DNA of 26,619 bases from an uncultured Atopobium sp. Lineage in GTDB: Bacteria; Actinomycetota; Coriobacteriia; Coriobacteriales; Atopobiaceae. The stretch's first letter is position 1; the number at the start of each line of letters is the position of its first letter. Under the pieces are notes generated by a model. That model saw only the letters and a program-made list of their open reading frames with translations, ran no database searches and had not been told where the DNA came from. Both the position numbers and the translations under genes were made by a program. The stretch lies in assembly GCA_937997345.1 (NCBI GenBank), contig CALKTD010000021.1:1-26619 (forward strand). Reading direction: 5' to 3'. This document shows positions 1 through 6,807 of the stretch, piece after piece.

Positions 1-1244
1 GGAAAAACAGAAATCAGATAGCCGTTTATCTGAAAGAAAAAGAAATACTAACCCCAACCTTTTATATGAAACGACAAGACAGAGGAACAGCCAAAAGCAA
101 ACCTCTCAATGAAGAAAACAGATACAACTGGAACAAAGCAACCATAACACGCATACTGAAAAGACAAGAGTATTGTGGCGATGTAGTCAACTTCAAAACT
201 GAAAAGCATTATAAAGATAAGCGAAACCATTATGTAGATAAAGACAAGTGGCAAATAATCCCTGATGTACACGAACCAATCATAGATAGAAGTACCTATG
301 AAAATGTACAACGGATATTAAAAAATGCACCGGTAAAAAGACCAAACGGAGATGGAGAAATCCACCCATTATCGGGACTGATGTACTGTAAAGATTGCGG
401 TACAAAAATGCACATACGCACCATACACAAGAACAATAAGGTACAGCATGTAACCTATTGCAGTGAATATGCCAAAGGAAAAGCTAAGCACCCTAAATGC
501 CATTCTCCACATCGCATTGATGTCGATGATGTGATGGAAAATCTAACAGAGGTTTTGCGAAAGATAGCAAAGTATTCATTAGCAAATAAAGGAGAATTTG
601 AGACACTGGTAAAAAACAGTCTTGCAAAAGAACAGACCGAAGAAGTAGTGAAACAGAAAAAGCGTATCCCGCAAATTACAGACCGAATGGAACAGATAGA
701 AAGAGTGATGAATAAGCTGTATGAGGACAATGCACTGGGCAATATCGAAAGGGAACGCTATGAATTACTATCAAGGAAGTATGCAGAAAAATATTATACT
801 TTGAAAGCAGAACAAGAGAAAAAAGAGGAACACTTATCTGAATTTGAAAATGCCAACCAAAGAGCAAAGAACTTTATAAGACTGGCAGAAAGCTATTCAG
901 ACTTTGAAGAACTTACCTCTACCGCCATCAATGAATTTATCAGTAAAATTGTAGTGCATGAGCGAGATGTTAAAAGAGCAAAATATGCGGTTCAGCGAAT
1001 AGAAGTGTATTTCAACTATATCGGAAAATTTGAAAATGAACTCACAAAAGATATAGAGCCAACAGAACAGGAAATGATACAGATGAGAGAAGAAATAGAA
1101 GAAGCCAAGAAAGAAAAATCAAGAGCATATCATAGGGCATATTCCAAAGAATATAGAGCCAAAAACATTGAAAAGTTTAGAGAGTATGAACGGATAAAAG
1201 CACGAGAATACCGAGCAAGAAAGAAGCTACAAGCCACAACCTAA
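1..1244 (+). CDS. Large serine recombinase, C-terminal part (5' end outside window)
   Basis: The frame is open from the first bases of the window through residues like QIAVYLKEKEILTPTFY, so the apparent ATG at 66 is internal and the N-terminal resolvase catalytic domain (with the active-site Ser) lies upstream. What remains is the family's DNA-binding half: a Recombinase domain (about 1-120 of the visible part), a zinc-ribbon with CKDCG and a later Cys/His group (YCSEYAKGKAKHPKC), then a long Lys/Glu-rich coiled coil and a DUF4368-like tail ending in a basic Arg/Lys-rich stretch. Large serine recombinases of the TnpX type excise and insert conjugative or mobilisable elements and usually sit at an element end. 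Base composition is much more AT-rich than the chromosome to the right, which fits recent transfer from a Firmicutes donor. Family assignment is firm; activity cannot be judged without the N-terminus. Confidence 0.93.
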   Translation, partial: KNRNQIAVYLKEKEILTPTFYMKRQDRGTAKSKPLNEENRYNWNKATITRILKRQEYCGDVVNFKTEKHYKDKRNHYVDKDKWQIIPDVHEPIIDRSTYENVQRILKNAPVKRPNGDGEIHPLSGLMYCKDCGTKMHIRTIHKNNKVQHVTYCSEYAKGKAKHPKCHSPHRIDVDDVMENLTEVLRKIAKYSLANKGEFETLVKNSLAKEQTEEVVKQKKRIPQITDRMEQIERVMNKLYEDNALGNIERERYELLSRKYAEKYYTLKAEQEKKEEHLSEFENANQRAKNFIRLAESYSDFEELTSTAINEFISKIVVHERDVKRAKYAVQRIEVYFNYIGKFENELTKDIEPTEQEMIQMREEIEEAKKEKSRAYHRAYSKEYRAKNIEKFREYERIKAREYRARKKLQATT

Positions 1245-1270
1245 AACCAAATATCAACCAAGACGAAAAG

Positions 1271-1301
1271 AGGTTTCCTAAATCACAGGAAATCTTTTTT
1301 T
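1271..1301 (+). terminator. Rho-independent terminator after the recombinase
   Basis: A 9-bp stem (AGGTTTCCT with AGGAAATCT, one G-T wobble), a 7-nt loop and a run of seven T follow the recombinase stop by 26 nt. This separates the recombinase transcript from the small downstream genes. Confidence 0.7.
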
Positions 1302-1323
1302 GTGCAAGTAAAAGGAGGATTGA

Positions 1324-1522
1324 ATGACAGAAAAAACAAGAAGCACAGAACGATAAAATACAGACAGTAAAAGAACAGACCATACCCCAGAAGCCGAACA
1401 ATATCATGATAAAAAAGATTAGAGGAAAAACTTTTGTAACAGAGATATATTTTGACCCAAACAGTAAGGATACATTTCAAGATAAGCTGTTAAAGGTAGT
1501 GAAATCGGAACGGAAAGAATAG
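1324..1522 (+). pseudogene. tnpW: TnpW-like small transposon protein, frameshifted
   Basis: A strong ribosome binding site (AAAGGAGG, 1311-1318) precedes ATG 1324, but that frame stops after MTEKTRSTER. The next frame is open from 1328 to the TAG at 1520-1522 and ends with IMIKKIRGKTFVTEIYFDP and DTFQDKLLKVVKSERKE. This is the pattern of the short TnpW proteins found beside TnpX-type recombinases (a basic RxGxTxYxV-like strand followed by FNPNSKET-like and DK residues). Removing one A from the six-A run at 1331-1336 would restore a 65-aa protein beginning MTEKQEAQNDKIQ. The gene is therefore broken by a +1 insertion, mis-sequenced, or read through by slippage. TnpW function is unknown; it is typically carried with the recombinase. 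Confidence 0.66.
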
Positions 1523-1534
1523 AAAAAATGAGAT

Positions 1535-1563
1535 CAGTAAATCAAATCGGTTTACTGTTTTTT
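1535..1563 (+). terminator. Terminator, copy A of a duplicated element terminator
   Basis: Perfect 7-bp stem CAGTAAA / TTTACTG with a 9-nt loop and six T. It lies 12 nt after the tnpW-like stop. Nearly the same sequence recurs at 2496-2525 after the hydrolase gene. Confidence 0.75.
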
Positions 1564-1594
1564 CTTTACTAAAAATCAGAAAGGAGAACAGAAA

Positions 1595-1696
1595 ATGAAA
1601 AATATAGATGAAAAAATCTTAATGGCAGAAGAGGAAATATACTACAAACAGCGAGTAAAACAAATTAGAATTTGTACACAGGATGGATTAGACTAA
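1595..1696 (+). CDS. 33-aa ORF coupled to the downstream hydrolase (leader or truncated gene)
   Basis: ATG 1595 is preceded by AAAGGAGAACAG, a good ribosome binding site. The product starts MKNIDEKILMAEEEIYYKQR, a charged helix like the N-terminus of small coiled-coil proteins carried by conjugative elements (DUF3847-type is my best guess). It then changes to ICTQDGLD before the TAA at 1694-1696. The stop overlaps the hydrolase ATG (TAATG), so ribosomes finishing this ORF could restart on the hydrolase. Likely origin: a longer element gene cut short by insertion of the hydrolase cargo, with its start reused as the entry point. I do not recognise a function. Confidence 0.5.
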   Translation: MKNIDEKILMAEEEIYYKQRVKQIRICTQDGLD

Positions 1697-2448
1697 TGAA
1701 TATACATGAATTTGGAAAAGGTAATGAACAAGCAATTCTGCTGATACATCCTTCTGTTGTAAGATGGGATTATTTTGAACATTTAATTCCGCTTCTCAAA
1801 AACAAATATCATCTGATTATTCCGGCTCTTCCCGGATATGATTCTGAGGATGAAAGTGACTTTACAAGCATTGAGAAGATCGCTGCCGAATTGAATGAGT
1901 GGCTTCAGGCTGAAGAGATTGCCGAATTGTATGCAGTATATGGGTGCTCGATGGGCGGCTCCGTTGCTTTAATGGTAACGCTTGAACAACTTATTCCAAT
2001 CAGACACTGCATTATGGACGGAGGCATTACACCATATCAGCTACCATGGCTTGTCACACGCTTTATCGCCTTGAGAGACTATCTCATGATGATGCTGGGC
2101 AGGACAGGTGGAGTGCGCTTGCTTGAGAAGGCTTTTGCTACCGATGAATATTCGAAGGAAGATCTTCAATATGTTGCAGATGTTTTGAAGTGCTCCAGTA
2201 GAAAAACGTTATGGAGAACTTTTGACTCATGCAACAACTATAAGATTCCACAGCCCATTCCGAAGGTCGATACGCAAATGCATTACTGGTATGCCGATGG
2301 CGAAGAAAAGGAGCGAAAACTTGATATCGCCTACATGAATCAGCATTTTCCGCAAACAGAATTCAAGGTTTTGCCTAAACTGGGGCATGCAGGTCTTGTT
2401 TTATTGAAACCGGATTTATTTGTGACAATGATAAACGAATTGTTTTGA
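1696..2448 (+). CDS. Alpha/beta-fold hydrolase (element cargo)
   Basis: 250-aa protein starting at the ATG overlapping the preceding stop; a TTG at 1672 extends the frame but has no ribosome binding site. It has the alpha/beta hydrolase plan: strand ILLIHPS with oxyanion-side residues near 17-20, nucleophile elbow G-C-S-M-G-G (Ser85), an acid in YADG (Asp201) and the catalytic His in LGHAGL (His231). A cap region with hydrophobic helices lies at about 115-180. Soluble, no signal peptide. Substrate cannot be inferred. Base composition matches the recombinase region, not the chromosome to the right, so it travels with the element. Flanking near-identical terminators support a discrete cargo segment. 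Confidence 0.85.
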   Translation: MNIHEFGKGNEQAILLIHPSVVRWDYFEHLIPLLKNKYHLIIPALPGYDSEDESDFTSIEKIAAELNEWLQAEEIAELYAVYGCSMGGSVALMVTLEQLIPIRHCIMDGGITPYQLPWLVTRFIALRDYLMMMLGRTGGVRLLEKAFATDEYSKEDLQYVADVLKCSSRKTLWRTFDSCNNYKIPQPIPKVDTQMHYWYADGEEKERKLDIAYMNQHFPQTEFKVLPKLGHAGLVLLKPDLFVTMINELF

Positions 2449-2495
2449 GACAGACAAATTGCAGTTTGTTTAATTGAATACAACAATTTGAGAAA

Positions 2496-2525
2496 CAGTA
2501 AATCAAAATAGGTTTACTGTTTTTT
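2496..2525 (+). terminator. Terminator, copy B of the duplicated element terminator
   Basis: Stem CAGTAAA / TTTACTG, 10-nt loop, six T, 47 nt after the hydrolase stop. It shares the stem, most of the loop and the T-run with copy A at 1535-1563. It lies inside the 3' end of the opposite-strand secreted-protein ORF, which marks this as element DNA next to the chromosomal junction. Confidence 0.75.
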
Positions 2526-2862
2526 GTTGCTCAATTTTCAAAAATCGTCCATAAACATAAAAAAGTACTTGACAAAACGCTCTCTGCTGGTCAGAACCGT
2601 CTTTAGTTGGCTGAACAACAAAAGCGATTGAAGGAAGATTGCCTGTGTCAGAAGCAGGAATCTCTATGCACTTAACACCAGCTCTCTGCGAGAGAACAGT
2701 CATGTTATCCCTAGTCAGCGTGAGCTGGTAAATGTTGATCTGGGTAAGATCGCTATCGTCTTTCTGGTGATCAAGTGCTTGAGCTGTATTAATAGACATA
2801 AACAGGCATGCCACAACCATGGTTAGAAAGACTGAGGTTCTCTTAAGAAAACCTTTTTTCAT
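2503..2862 (-). pseudogene. Secreted protein of unknown function, 3' end probably cut by the mobile element
   Basis: ATG 2862 is preceded by GAGGGG with a 6-nt spacer. Residues 1-29 form a clear signal peptide (basic MKKGFLKR, hydrophobic core, cleavage after AQA). The mature part contains two Cys (in GVKCIEI and AFCQVLF). I do not recognise a family. The last about 15-20 residues (GRFLKIEQQKTVNLF) are encoded by the AT-rich DNA that also forms the hydrolase terminator, so the native C-terminus appears to have been replaced by element sequence. The junction should fall at about 2525-2575, where composition changes. The product may still be made and secreted, but is unlikely to be full length. 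Confidence 0.55.
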
Positions 2863-2988
2863 GATGGCCCCTCAAAAAGATGTGCATATTACAGCTACAT
2901 TTTCTTACAAATTGATAGCCAAAACATAAGAGAAATTAGTATTCACATAAAAAGTTAATTTTGCTGATGAATAGTACAGTTTGCATGG

Positions 2989-3065
2989 ACAGTACTGTTT
3001 TGAAAATAGTTCAAATTTTTGTATCTAGTCCGCATCTGCTGCTGGTGAGTATTAATTCAACTCAC
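2989..3065. promoter_or_regulatory. Intergenic palindromes upstream of the secreted-protein gene
   Basis: The 234-nt gap 2863-3096 contains a perfect 10-bp palindrome ACAGTACTGT (2989-2998) and an inverted repeat GTGAGT-N9-ACTCAC (3045-3065). Neither is followed by a T-run, so they look more like protein-binding sites than terminators. No convincing promoter hexamer pair was found. Confidence 0.35.
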
Positions 3066-3096
3066 ACGTTTTGCTTGCATGCTTCAGCTTGATGCG

Positions 3097-3399
3097 TTAC
3101 GGGTGAGAAGGTCTACCAGCTTGATGATTATCTGGATCTTGAACTCTCTCTGTCTTGGAGCAAATCCACGCAACGGTATAGCCAACACAGCCGATAAAAA
3201 GGCAGGTTAGGCCTAACATGAGCATTTTCTCGCCAACGCCAAAGTCGATCTCGTATTGAATTTTAAGCGCCAGCGGAGGGTCTTGCAGAGGAAGTCCAGC
3301 CTTAGCGAATAGGTAGTATGCACCCATGAGCGCACTTAAAATACCTGAAATTAAAAATCCCTGTGAAAGGTTCTTGATTACTTGAGCCGCTTTATTCAT
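3097..3399 (-). CDS. Small two-helix membrane protein of unknown function
   Basis: 100 aa. Two hydrophobic helices (about 14-34 and 55-80) are joined by a short loop (DPPLALKIQYEIDFGVGEK), with a polar C-tail. ATG 3399 is chosen because AAGGAG lies 10 nt upstream; the two ATGs between them run into a stop after a few codons. It lies downstream of the flavodoxin operon but has its own promoter at 3424-3452, behind the operon's terminator. Family not recognised. Confidence 0.75.
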   Translation of the reverse strand: MNKAAQVIKNLSQGFLISGILSALMGAYYLFAKAGLPLQDPPLALKIQYEIDFGVGEKMLMLGLTCLFIGCVGYTVAWICSKTERVQDPDNHQAGRPSHP

Positions 3400-3423
3400 G
3401 TCGCATCATCTCCTTATGTGGCT

Positions 3424-3452
3424 ATAGTAAAGCAAAACGACGAGAAGCCCAA
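3424..3452 (-). promoter_or_regulatory. Sigma70-type promoter for the small membrane protein
   Basis: Minus strand: TTGGGC (3447-3452), 17-nt spacer, TACTAT (3424-3429), 25 nt before the 3399 start. The -35 hexamer coincides with the T-run of the preceding terminator. Confidence 0.5.
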
Positions 3453-3481
3453 AAAGAGAGCCAGTGTGCCAGCTCTCTTTT
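3447..3481 (-). terminator. Terminator of the PadR-flavodoxin operon
   Basis: Perfect 10-bp stem AAAAGAGAGC / GCTCTCTTTT with a 10-nt loop, followed on the minus strand by TTTTT. It lies 39 nt after the 3520 stop. Confidence 0.8.
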
Positions 3482-3519
3482 CTGCGCGTACTATGCAGTT
3501 GCAACACGCAGCGCTCTTA

Positions 3520-5208
3520 TTACTTTCCACTTGCCATCTTAGCTGGATACCACTTTTGGAACCACGCCGTAAACAGGCCCATTCCAATAGGAACCAGGTT
3601 ATTCACAATAACCAAAATACCGCCCACACCATTTTGAACTGCAAACCAGCTCCAAATGGCTGTTAACACGTACATAGCACCCCAACATGCAGCCAAAATA
3701 TAGTTTGTCTTCATGAACAGCGGATTGTTGTAGGCACTATCTCCGCCGTAGCTATACTTAACATATGCAGCACAGAGAGGCTCTTTGGTAAGGCACGATG
3801 CAAGCCACATAAGACCAAATGCCAGATATCCCAAATTGACAATAAGATTCCCGTCGCCATTTCCGCTCATAAAGACGCCTGCAGACAATACTCCAACCAG
3901 AGCAAATGAGATTCTGTCCCAGATGGTGAACTTAAAGTTTCTCATAATAAGCGGCATTAAAGCAGTAACAAGCAGCACAATCATGGCGCCAACCTGAGAA
4001 TCAAACGATGTTGCAGTCCAGAAGGTAATCCAAGGGAGCAGCATTGTAATCATCTGAGGGTTTTTCTGCGTGTTGCCCGCTTCTTCAAGCGGCACGTTCT
4101 GCGCACCTCCAGATGCGCCGCCAGGAGTGGGACCAAAATACTTATCCCAATCAATCATGAAGGAAAAATCACCCTCAACGGTATACAGACGCTTGCCCAG
4201 CGCCTCTGGTCCGCTCATCTCGCCCCTAGAAATGGACTGCCAGACCTCAAACGGAGTGTTGAGCTTTGTGGTGGTAGTAAGACTGCCATCAGTAAAGACT
4301 TTACTGCCGTCTTTACCCAGCAAAATCTGATACCTACGACCAAGGTCGGTGTAGTTCATCTCAAGGACACGGTCTCTGCCGTCGTAAGCCGTCTTGTTGT
4401 ACAAAGCCGCCATCTGGGAGGTGAAGATATGGTCAAACGGCACCTGCTCAACGGGTTTCTCGCCAGTGTTTTTGCTGACCTGAGCGCTTGTATTGCGAGA
4501 AATTCCCCAGCTTGCATCCGCCATCTGCTCAAACATCTCTTTTGGATACAGCAAGACTTTGAGCTCGGCTTTTGTCTGGTCAGAAATGCCACCCTGAGCG
4601 TATTCTGTGCCAGCCTTTTTGACAAGCTCGAGGTACTGGTTGGTGCGTGCGGAAAGCTCTTTTACGCGGAAGAGCTCACCCTGACCGCAGAAAATGCTCT
4701 CGTAGTTGCCCTGGCCAAGAATGTGATCAAACATCTTGGTAACGCTATCGTAGTTTCCCTCTGAAGAATAGAATCCGCAGGTAGAGATGAGAACGTGCTT
4801 CTTGTCGGACATGTCGTAGCGAGACTCGTGGGCACCGCTTCCGTATCCCCTTTTTGCGTCGCTCATGAAGGGCAGGCTCATGGGAAGCTGGCGATCAATG
4901 AGGTTCTTCAGTAGTCCAGGCACATTGAAGTAGTAGAGCGGGAAACTCCAAATAACCAGGTCAGCCCAGAGCTGTTTCTGGATGACAGTTTCTTCATCGT
5001 CAGACATAATGCACTTGCCAGGCGTGTTTTTCCAGCAGTGAAAGCAACCCTTGCATGGCTTGATGTCCATAGTGGCAACGTTGAGCTGCTCAATAATCAT
5101 GTCTTCATTTGCATGCTGCTCGGAGACACCCTCAACGAAGCTCTTAGCTAGACGCAAAGAATTGCTAGCTTTGCCCTTAGGACTGCCGTTAATGAGCAGA
5201 ATGTTCAT
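3520..5208 (-). CDS. Three-part flavodoxin-fold reductase / SCP-2-like / membrane protein
   Basis: 562 aa. Residues 1-200 are an NADPH-dependent FMN-reductase/flavodoxin-type domain: strand MNILLINGSP, flavin-phosphate loop GSPKGKASNS (8-17), Cys motif C52-x2-C55-x2-C58-x7-C66, and WSFPLYYFNVPG (87-98). The Cys spacing resembles iron-sulfur flavoproteins, but cluster binding is only possible. Residues about 258-358 (FDHIFTSQMAALYN to EGDFSFMIDWDKYF) resemble an SCP-2 sterol-carrier-like domain. After a Gly/Pro linker, residues 385-555 hold about five or six membrane helices. This places an electron-transfer flavoprotein on the inner face of the membrane with a lipid or hydrophobic-ligand domain between. 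The start overlaps padR by 20 nt, so translation is coupled. Typical reductases of this class stop near 200 aa. Substrate unknown; a quinone or xenobiotic role is inference. Confidence 0.82.
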   Translation of the reverse strand: MNILLINGSPKGKASNSLRLAKSFVEGVSEQHANEDMIIEQLNVATMDIKPCKGCFHCWKNTPGKCIMSDDEETVIQKQLWADLVIWSFPLYYFNVPGLLKNLIDRQLPMSLPFMSDAKRGYGSGAHESRYDMSDKKHVLISTCGFYSSEGNYDSVTKMFDHILGQGNYESIFCGQGELFRVKELSARTNQYLELVKKAGTEYAQGGISDQTKAELKVLLYPKEMFEQMADASWGISRNTSAQVSKNTGEKPVEQVPFDHIFTSQMAALYNKTAYDGRDRVLEMNYTDLGRRYQILLGKDGSKVFTDGSLTTTTKLNTPFEVWQSISRGEMSGPEALGKRLYTVEGDFSFMIDWDKYFGPTPGGASGGAQNVPLEEAGNTQKNPQMITMLLPWITFWTATSFDSQVGAMIVLLVTALMPLIMRNFKFTIWDRISFALVGVLSAGVFMSGNGDGNLIVNLGYLAFGLMWLASCLTKEPLCAAYVKYSYGGDSAYNNPLFMKTNYILAACWGAMYVLTAIWSWFAVQNGVGGILVIVNNLVPIGMGLFTAWFQKWYPAKMASGK

Positions 5209-5755
5209 GGTGCGCTTCCAACTCCTTCATGCACTTCTCGCTCCATGCTCTAAGCATTTCCTCGTGCATCTTGCCGTACTCGATAGTAAATTGCCAGAAC
5301 AACGCCTTCTCTGAATCACCCATTTGAGCTGCGTAAGCGGCCACCGCGCCAGCTGCCAGCTCACTTCCACCAGGAAACGATGAAGCGTTATCTGCGACTC
5401 GTTTGAAGAACGCAAGGTTTTCCTCGTAGGAGCACTCGCCCCTAAAGAACGTCTGCATCAAAAGCGGAATGCGCAGCACCGAGGACTGGGAGTCTTCCCT
5501 CAGCCACCTCTGCAACTCTTCTTTGCCGGCTTCAGTTATCGAGAAAACCTTTTTATTCGGCTTTCCTTTTTGAGCAACGAGCGTTGAGGTAACCCAGCCG
5601 TCCTTTTCTAGCGACTGCAGCTCTCTATAAATCTGACTTGTCTGAGCAGTCCAGAAGTAATTAAGCGACTGTTGAAAGATGGTTTTAATCTCGTAGCCGG
5701 ACATATCTCCATAATTCAAGAGACCAAGAATTCCCTGTTTAAGCAAATCTCTCAT
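5189..5755 (-). CDS. PadR-family transcriptional regulator
   Basis: About 188-193 aa. N-terminal winged helix (LLKQGILGLLNYGDMSGYEI, then TSQIYRELQSLEKDGWV and the wing GKPNKKVFSITEAGKEEL), followed by the C-terminal helical dimerisation region typical of the longer PadR class. The start is uncertain: GTG 5770 has no ribosome binding site; ATG 5755 touches AAGGAG directly; TTG 5746 is 9 nt from AAGGAG. I list the ATG. It is first in an operon with the flavodoxin-SCP2-membrane gene, overlapping it by 20 nt. Two palindromic sites over its promoter imply autoregulation and control of the partner gene, probably relieved by a ligand (PadR proteins commonly sense phenolics, drugs or redox-active compounds). 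Confidence 0.88.
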   Translation of the reverse strand: MRDLLKQGILGLLNYGDMSGYEIKTIFQQSLNYFWTAQTSQIYRELQSLEKDGWVTSTLVAQKGKPNKKVFSITEAGKEELQRWLREDSQSSVLRIPLLMQTFFRGECSYEENLAFFKRVADNASSFPGGSELAAGAVAAYAAQMGDSEKALFWQFTIEYGKMHEEMLRAWSEKCMKELEAHHEHSAH

Positions 5756-5761
5756 CTCCTT

Positions 5762-5814
5762 ATATTCCACTTGTTGAATATTTTATAAAGATAGTAGTTC
5801 CACTTGTGGAATAT
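5762..5814. promoter_or_regulatory. Paired palindromic operators of the PadR operon
   Basis: Site 1 (5798-5811) is TTCCAC-TT-GTGGAA, a perfect inverted repeat lying in the promoter spacer. Site 2 (5762-5781) is ATATTCCACTTGTTGAATAT, the same element with one mismatched pair, lying between the expected start of transcription and the start codon. Their centres are 33 bp apart, about three helical turns, so two dimers would bind one face of the DNA. Confidence 0.75.
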
Positions 5815-5819
5815 GTCAA
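5791..5819 (-). promoter_or_regulatory. Sigma70-type promoter of the PadR operon
   Basis: Minus strand: TTGACA (5814-5819), exactly 17 nt, TACTAT (5791-5796). The spacer contains the perfect operator palindrome, so repressor binding would exclude RNA polymerase. Confidence 0.82.
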
Positions 5820-5855
5820 CGAGAAAATCTTAAAACTTTAATCACTTTCTGTCTG

Positions 5856-5886
5856 AAAAAAAGACTCTGCCATTTCTGACAGAGTC
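5856..5886 (-). terminator. Terminator of the methyltransferase-MBL operon
   Basis: Perfect 7-bp stem GACTCTG / CAGAGTC (5863-5869 with 5880-5886) followed on the minus strand by seven T, 39 nt after the 5926 stop. Confidence 0.8.
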
Positions 5887-5925
5887 CTAGCGTGCATTTA
5901 TCATGTACTCTTTGTTGCTCCAGCG

Positions 5926-6792
5926 TTATCTATTACAGGGAAGAAGCGGTGTGCTCGTTGCGTTTTCGCGCGTGTCATCGCGTTCGTCATATGCGTCGTA
6001 AGGAGCTTTGGGGTCATGAACTTTGACTGGTTTGTTGACGTTACACACCTCATCGGTATGAGCAAAGACAAAGTTGATGTCATCCGCCCAACCTGTATGC
6101 CCGGTGATAATTTTGGGATTAAGTCCGCGCTCACGCAGAATACCCTCTAGCCTTGCAAGCGATTCAACAGCCAGTTTATTGTCTTCTGCAAGCTTATTAA
6201 TAAAGCTATAACCACCGTCTGCTCCCAGCCAGATGGTATCGGCAGAGAATAAATATTCGTCATCAATCAGGTACACCACGTGACCCCAGGTATGACCGGG
6301 GACAAGAATTGTTTCGATTTTTATGCCATCAATATCAAGCACTTCCCCGTCGTGCAGAAGTGTCTTTTTATTTGAAATGCTCACCTTTGGTAGCTTATAC
6401 CAGCCATTCATTACACGGCGACGAACTTCTCCTGTTAAATACCTATTTTCAACATCGCCAATATAAACCTGTGCGTGGCTGAAAAGCTGGTCACTGTCCG
6501 ACTCAATTGCGCCAATATGATCGGTATCTAGGTGAGTGATTAGAATATGCTGAATATCCTTAGGGTCAATTCCCAGCCAGTCCATCTTTTCTTGCAGGCG
6601 ATCATAGCTGTATCCTGCGTCAATCATGATGGTAGTACTGCCTTTGGTGTAGAAGAAAATATTGGCCACATACTCACGTATGCACCTCACGTGCTCATCA
6701 ATGGCACCTGTGTTAAGGGGCTTAAATATTTCTTTGCCGCGATACACCCACGACATCAGTACTTTTTGAAATCTTGTAGCGTTCCTTGACAC
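5926..6792 (-). CDS. MBL-fold metallohydrolase, HxDxDH variant
   Basis: 288 aa, GTG start with TTAGGA 7 nt upstream and only 15 nt after the methyltransferase stop. Metallo-beta-lactamase fold: the metal motif reads H87-x-D89-x-D91-H92 (THLDTDHIG), then His167 (PGHTWGH), Asp185 (FSADTIW) and His232 (ITGHTGW). The usual second histidine of HxHxDH is Asp, seen in some hydrolase subgroups of the superfamily and likely to alter one metal site. The N-terminal 40 residues, including CIREYVANIFFY, precede the first beta hairpin (TTIMIDAG). No signal peptide, so cytoplasmic. Substrate unknown; lactonase, phosphodiesterase or thioesterase-like roles are all possible. The last about 40 residues are polar and likely disordered. 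Confidence 0.86.
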   Translation of the reverse strand: MSRNATRFQKVLMSWVYRGKEIFKPLNTGAIDEHVRCIREYVANIFFYTKGSTTIMIDAGYSYDRLQEKMDWLGIDPKDIQHILITHLDTDHIGAIESDSDQLFSHAQVYIGDVENRYLTGEVRRRVMNGWYKLPKVSISNKKTLLHDGEVLDIDGIKIETILVPGHTWGHVVYLIDDEYLFSADTIWLGADGGYSFINKLAEDNKLAVESLARLEGILRERGLNPKIITGHTGWADDINFVFAHTDEVCNVNKPVKVHDPKAPYDAYDERDDTRENATSTPLLPCNR

Positions 6793-6807
6793 GACAATGT
6801 CCTAACT

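Noticed and set aside
5926..6792. MBL-fold protein considered as UlaG ascorbate-6-phosphate lactonase for the Ula-type PTS
   Set aside because: It is about 14 kb from the PTS operon, cotranscribed with a methyltransferase, and its metal motif and length do not match UlaG.
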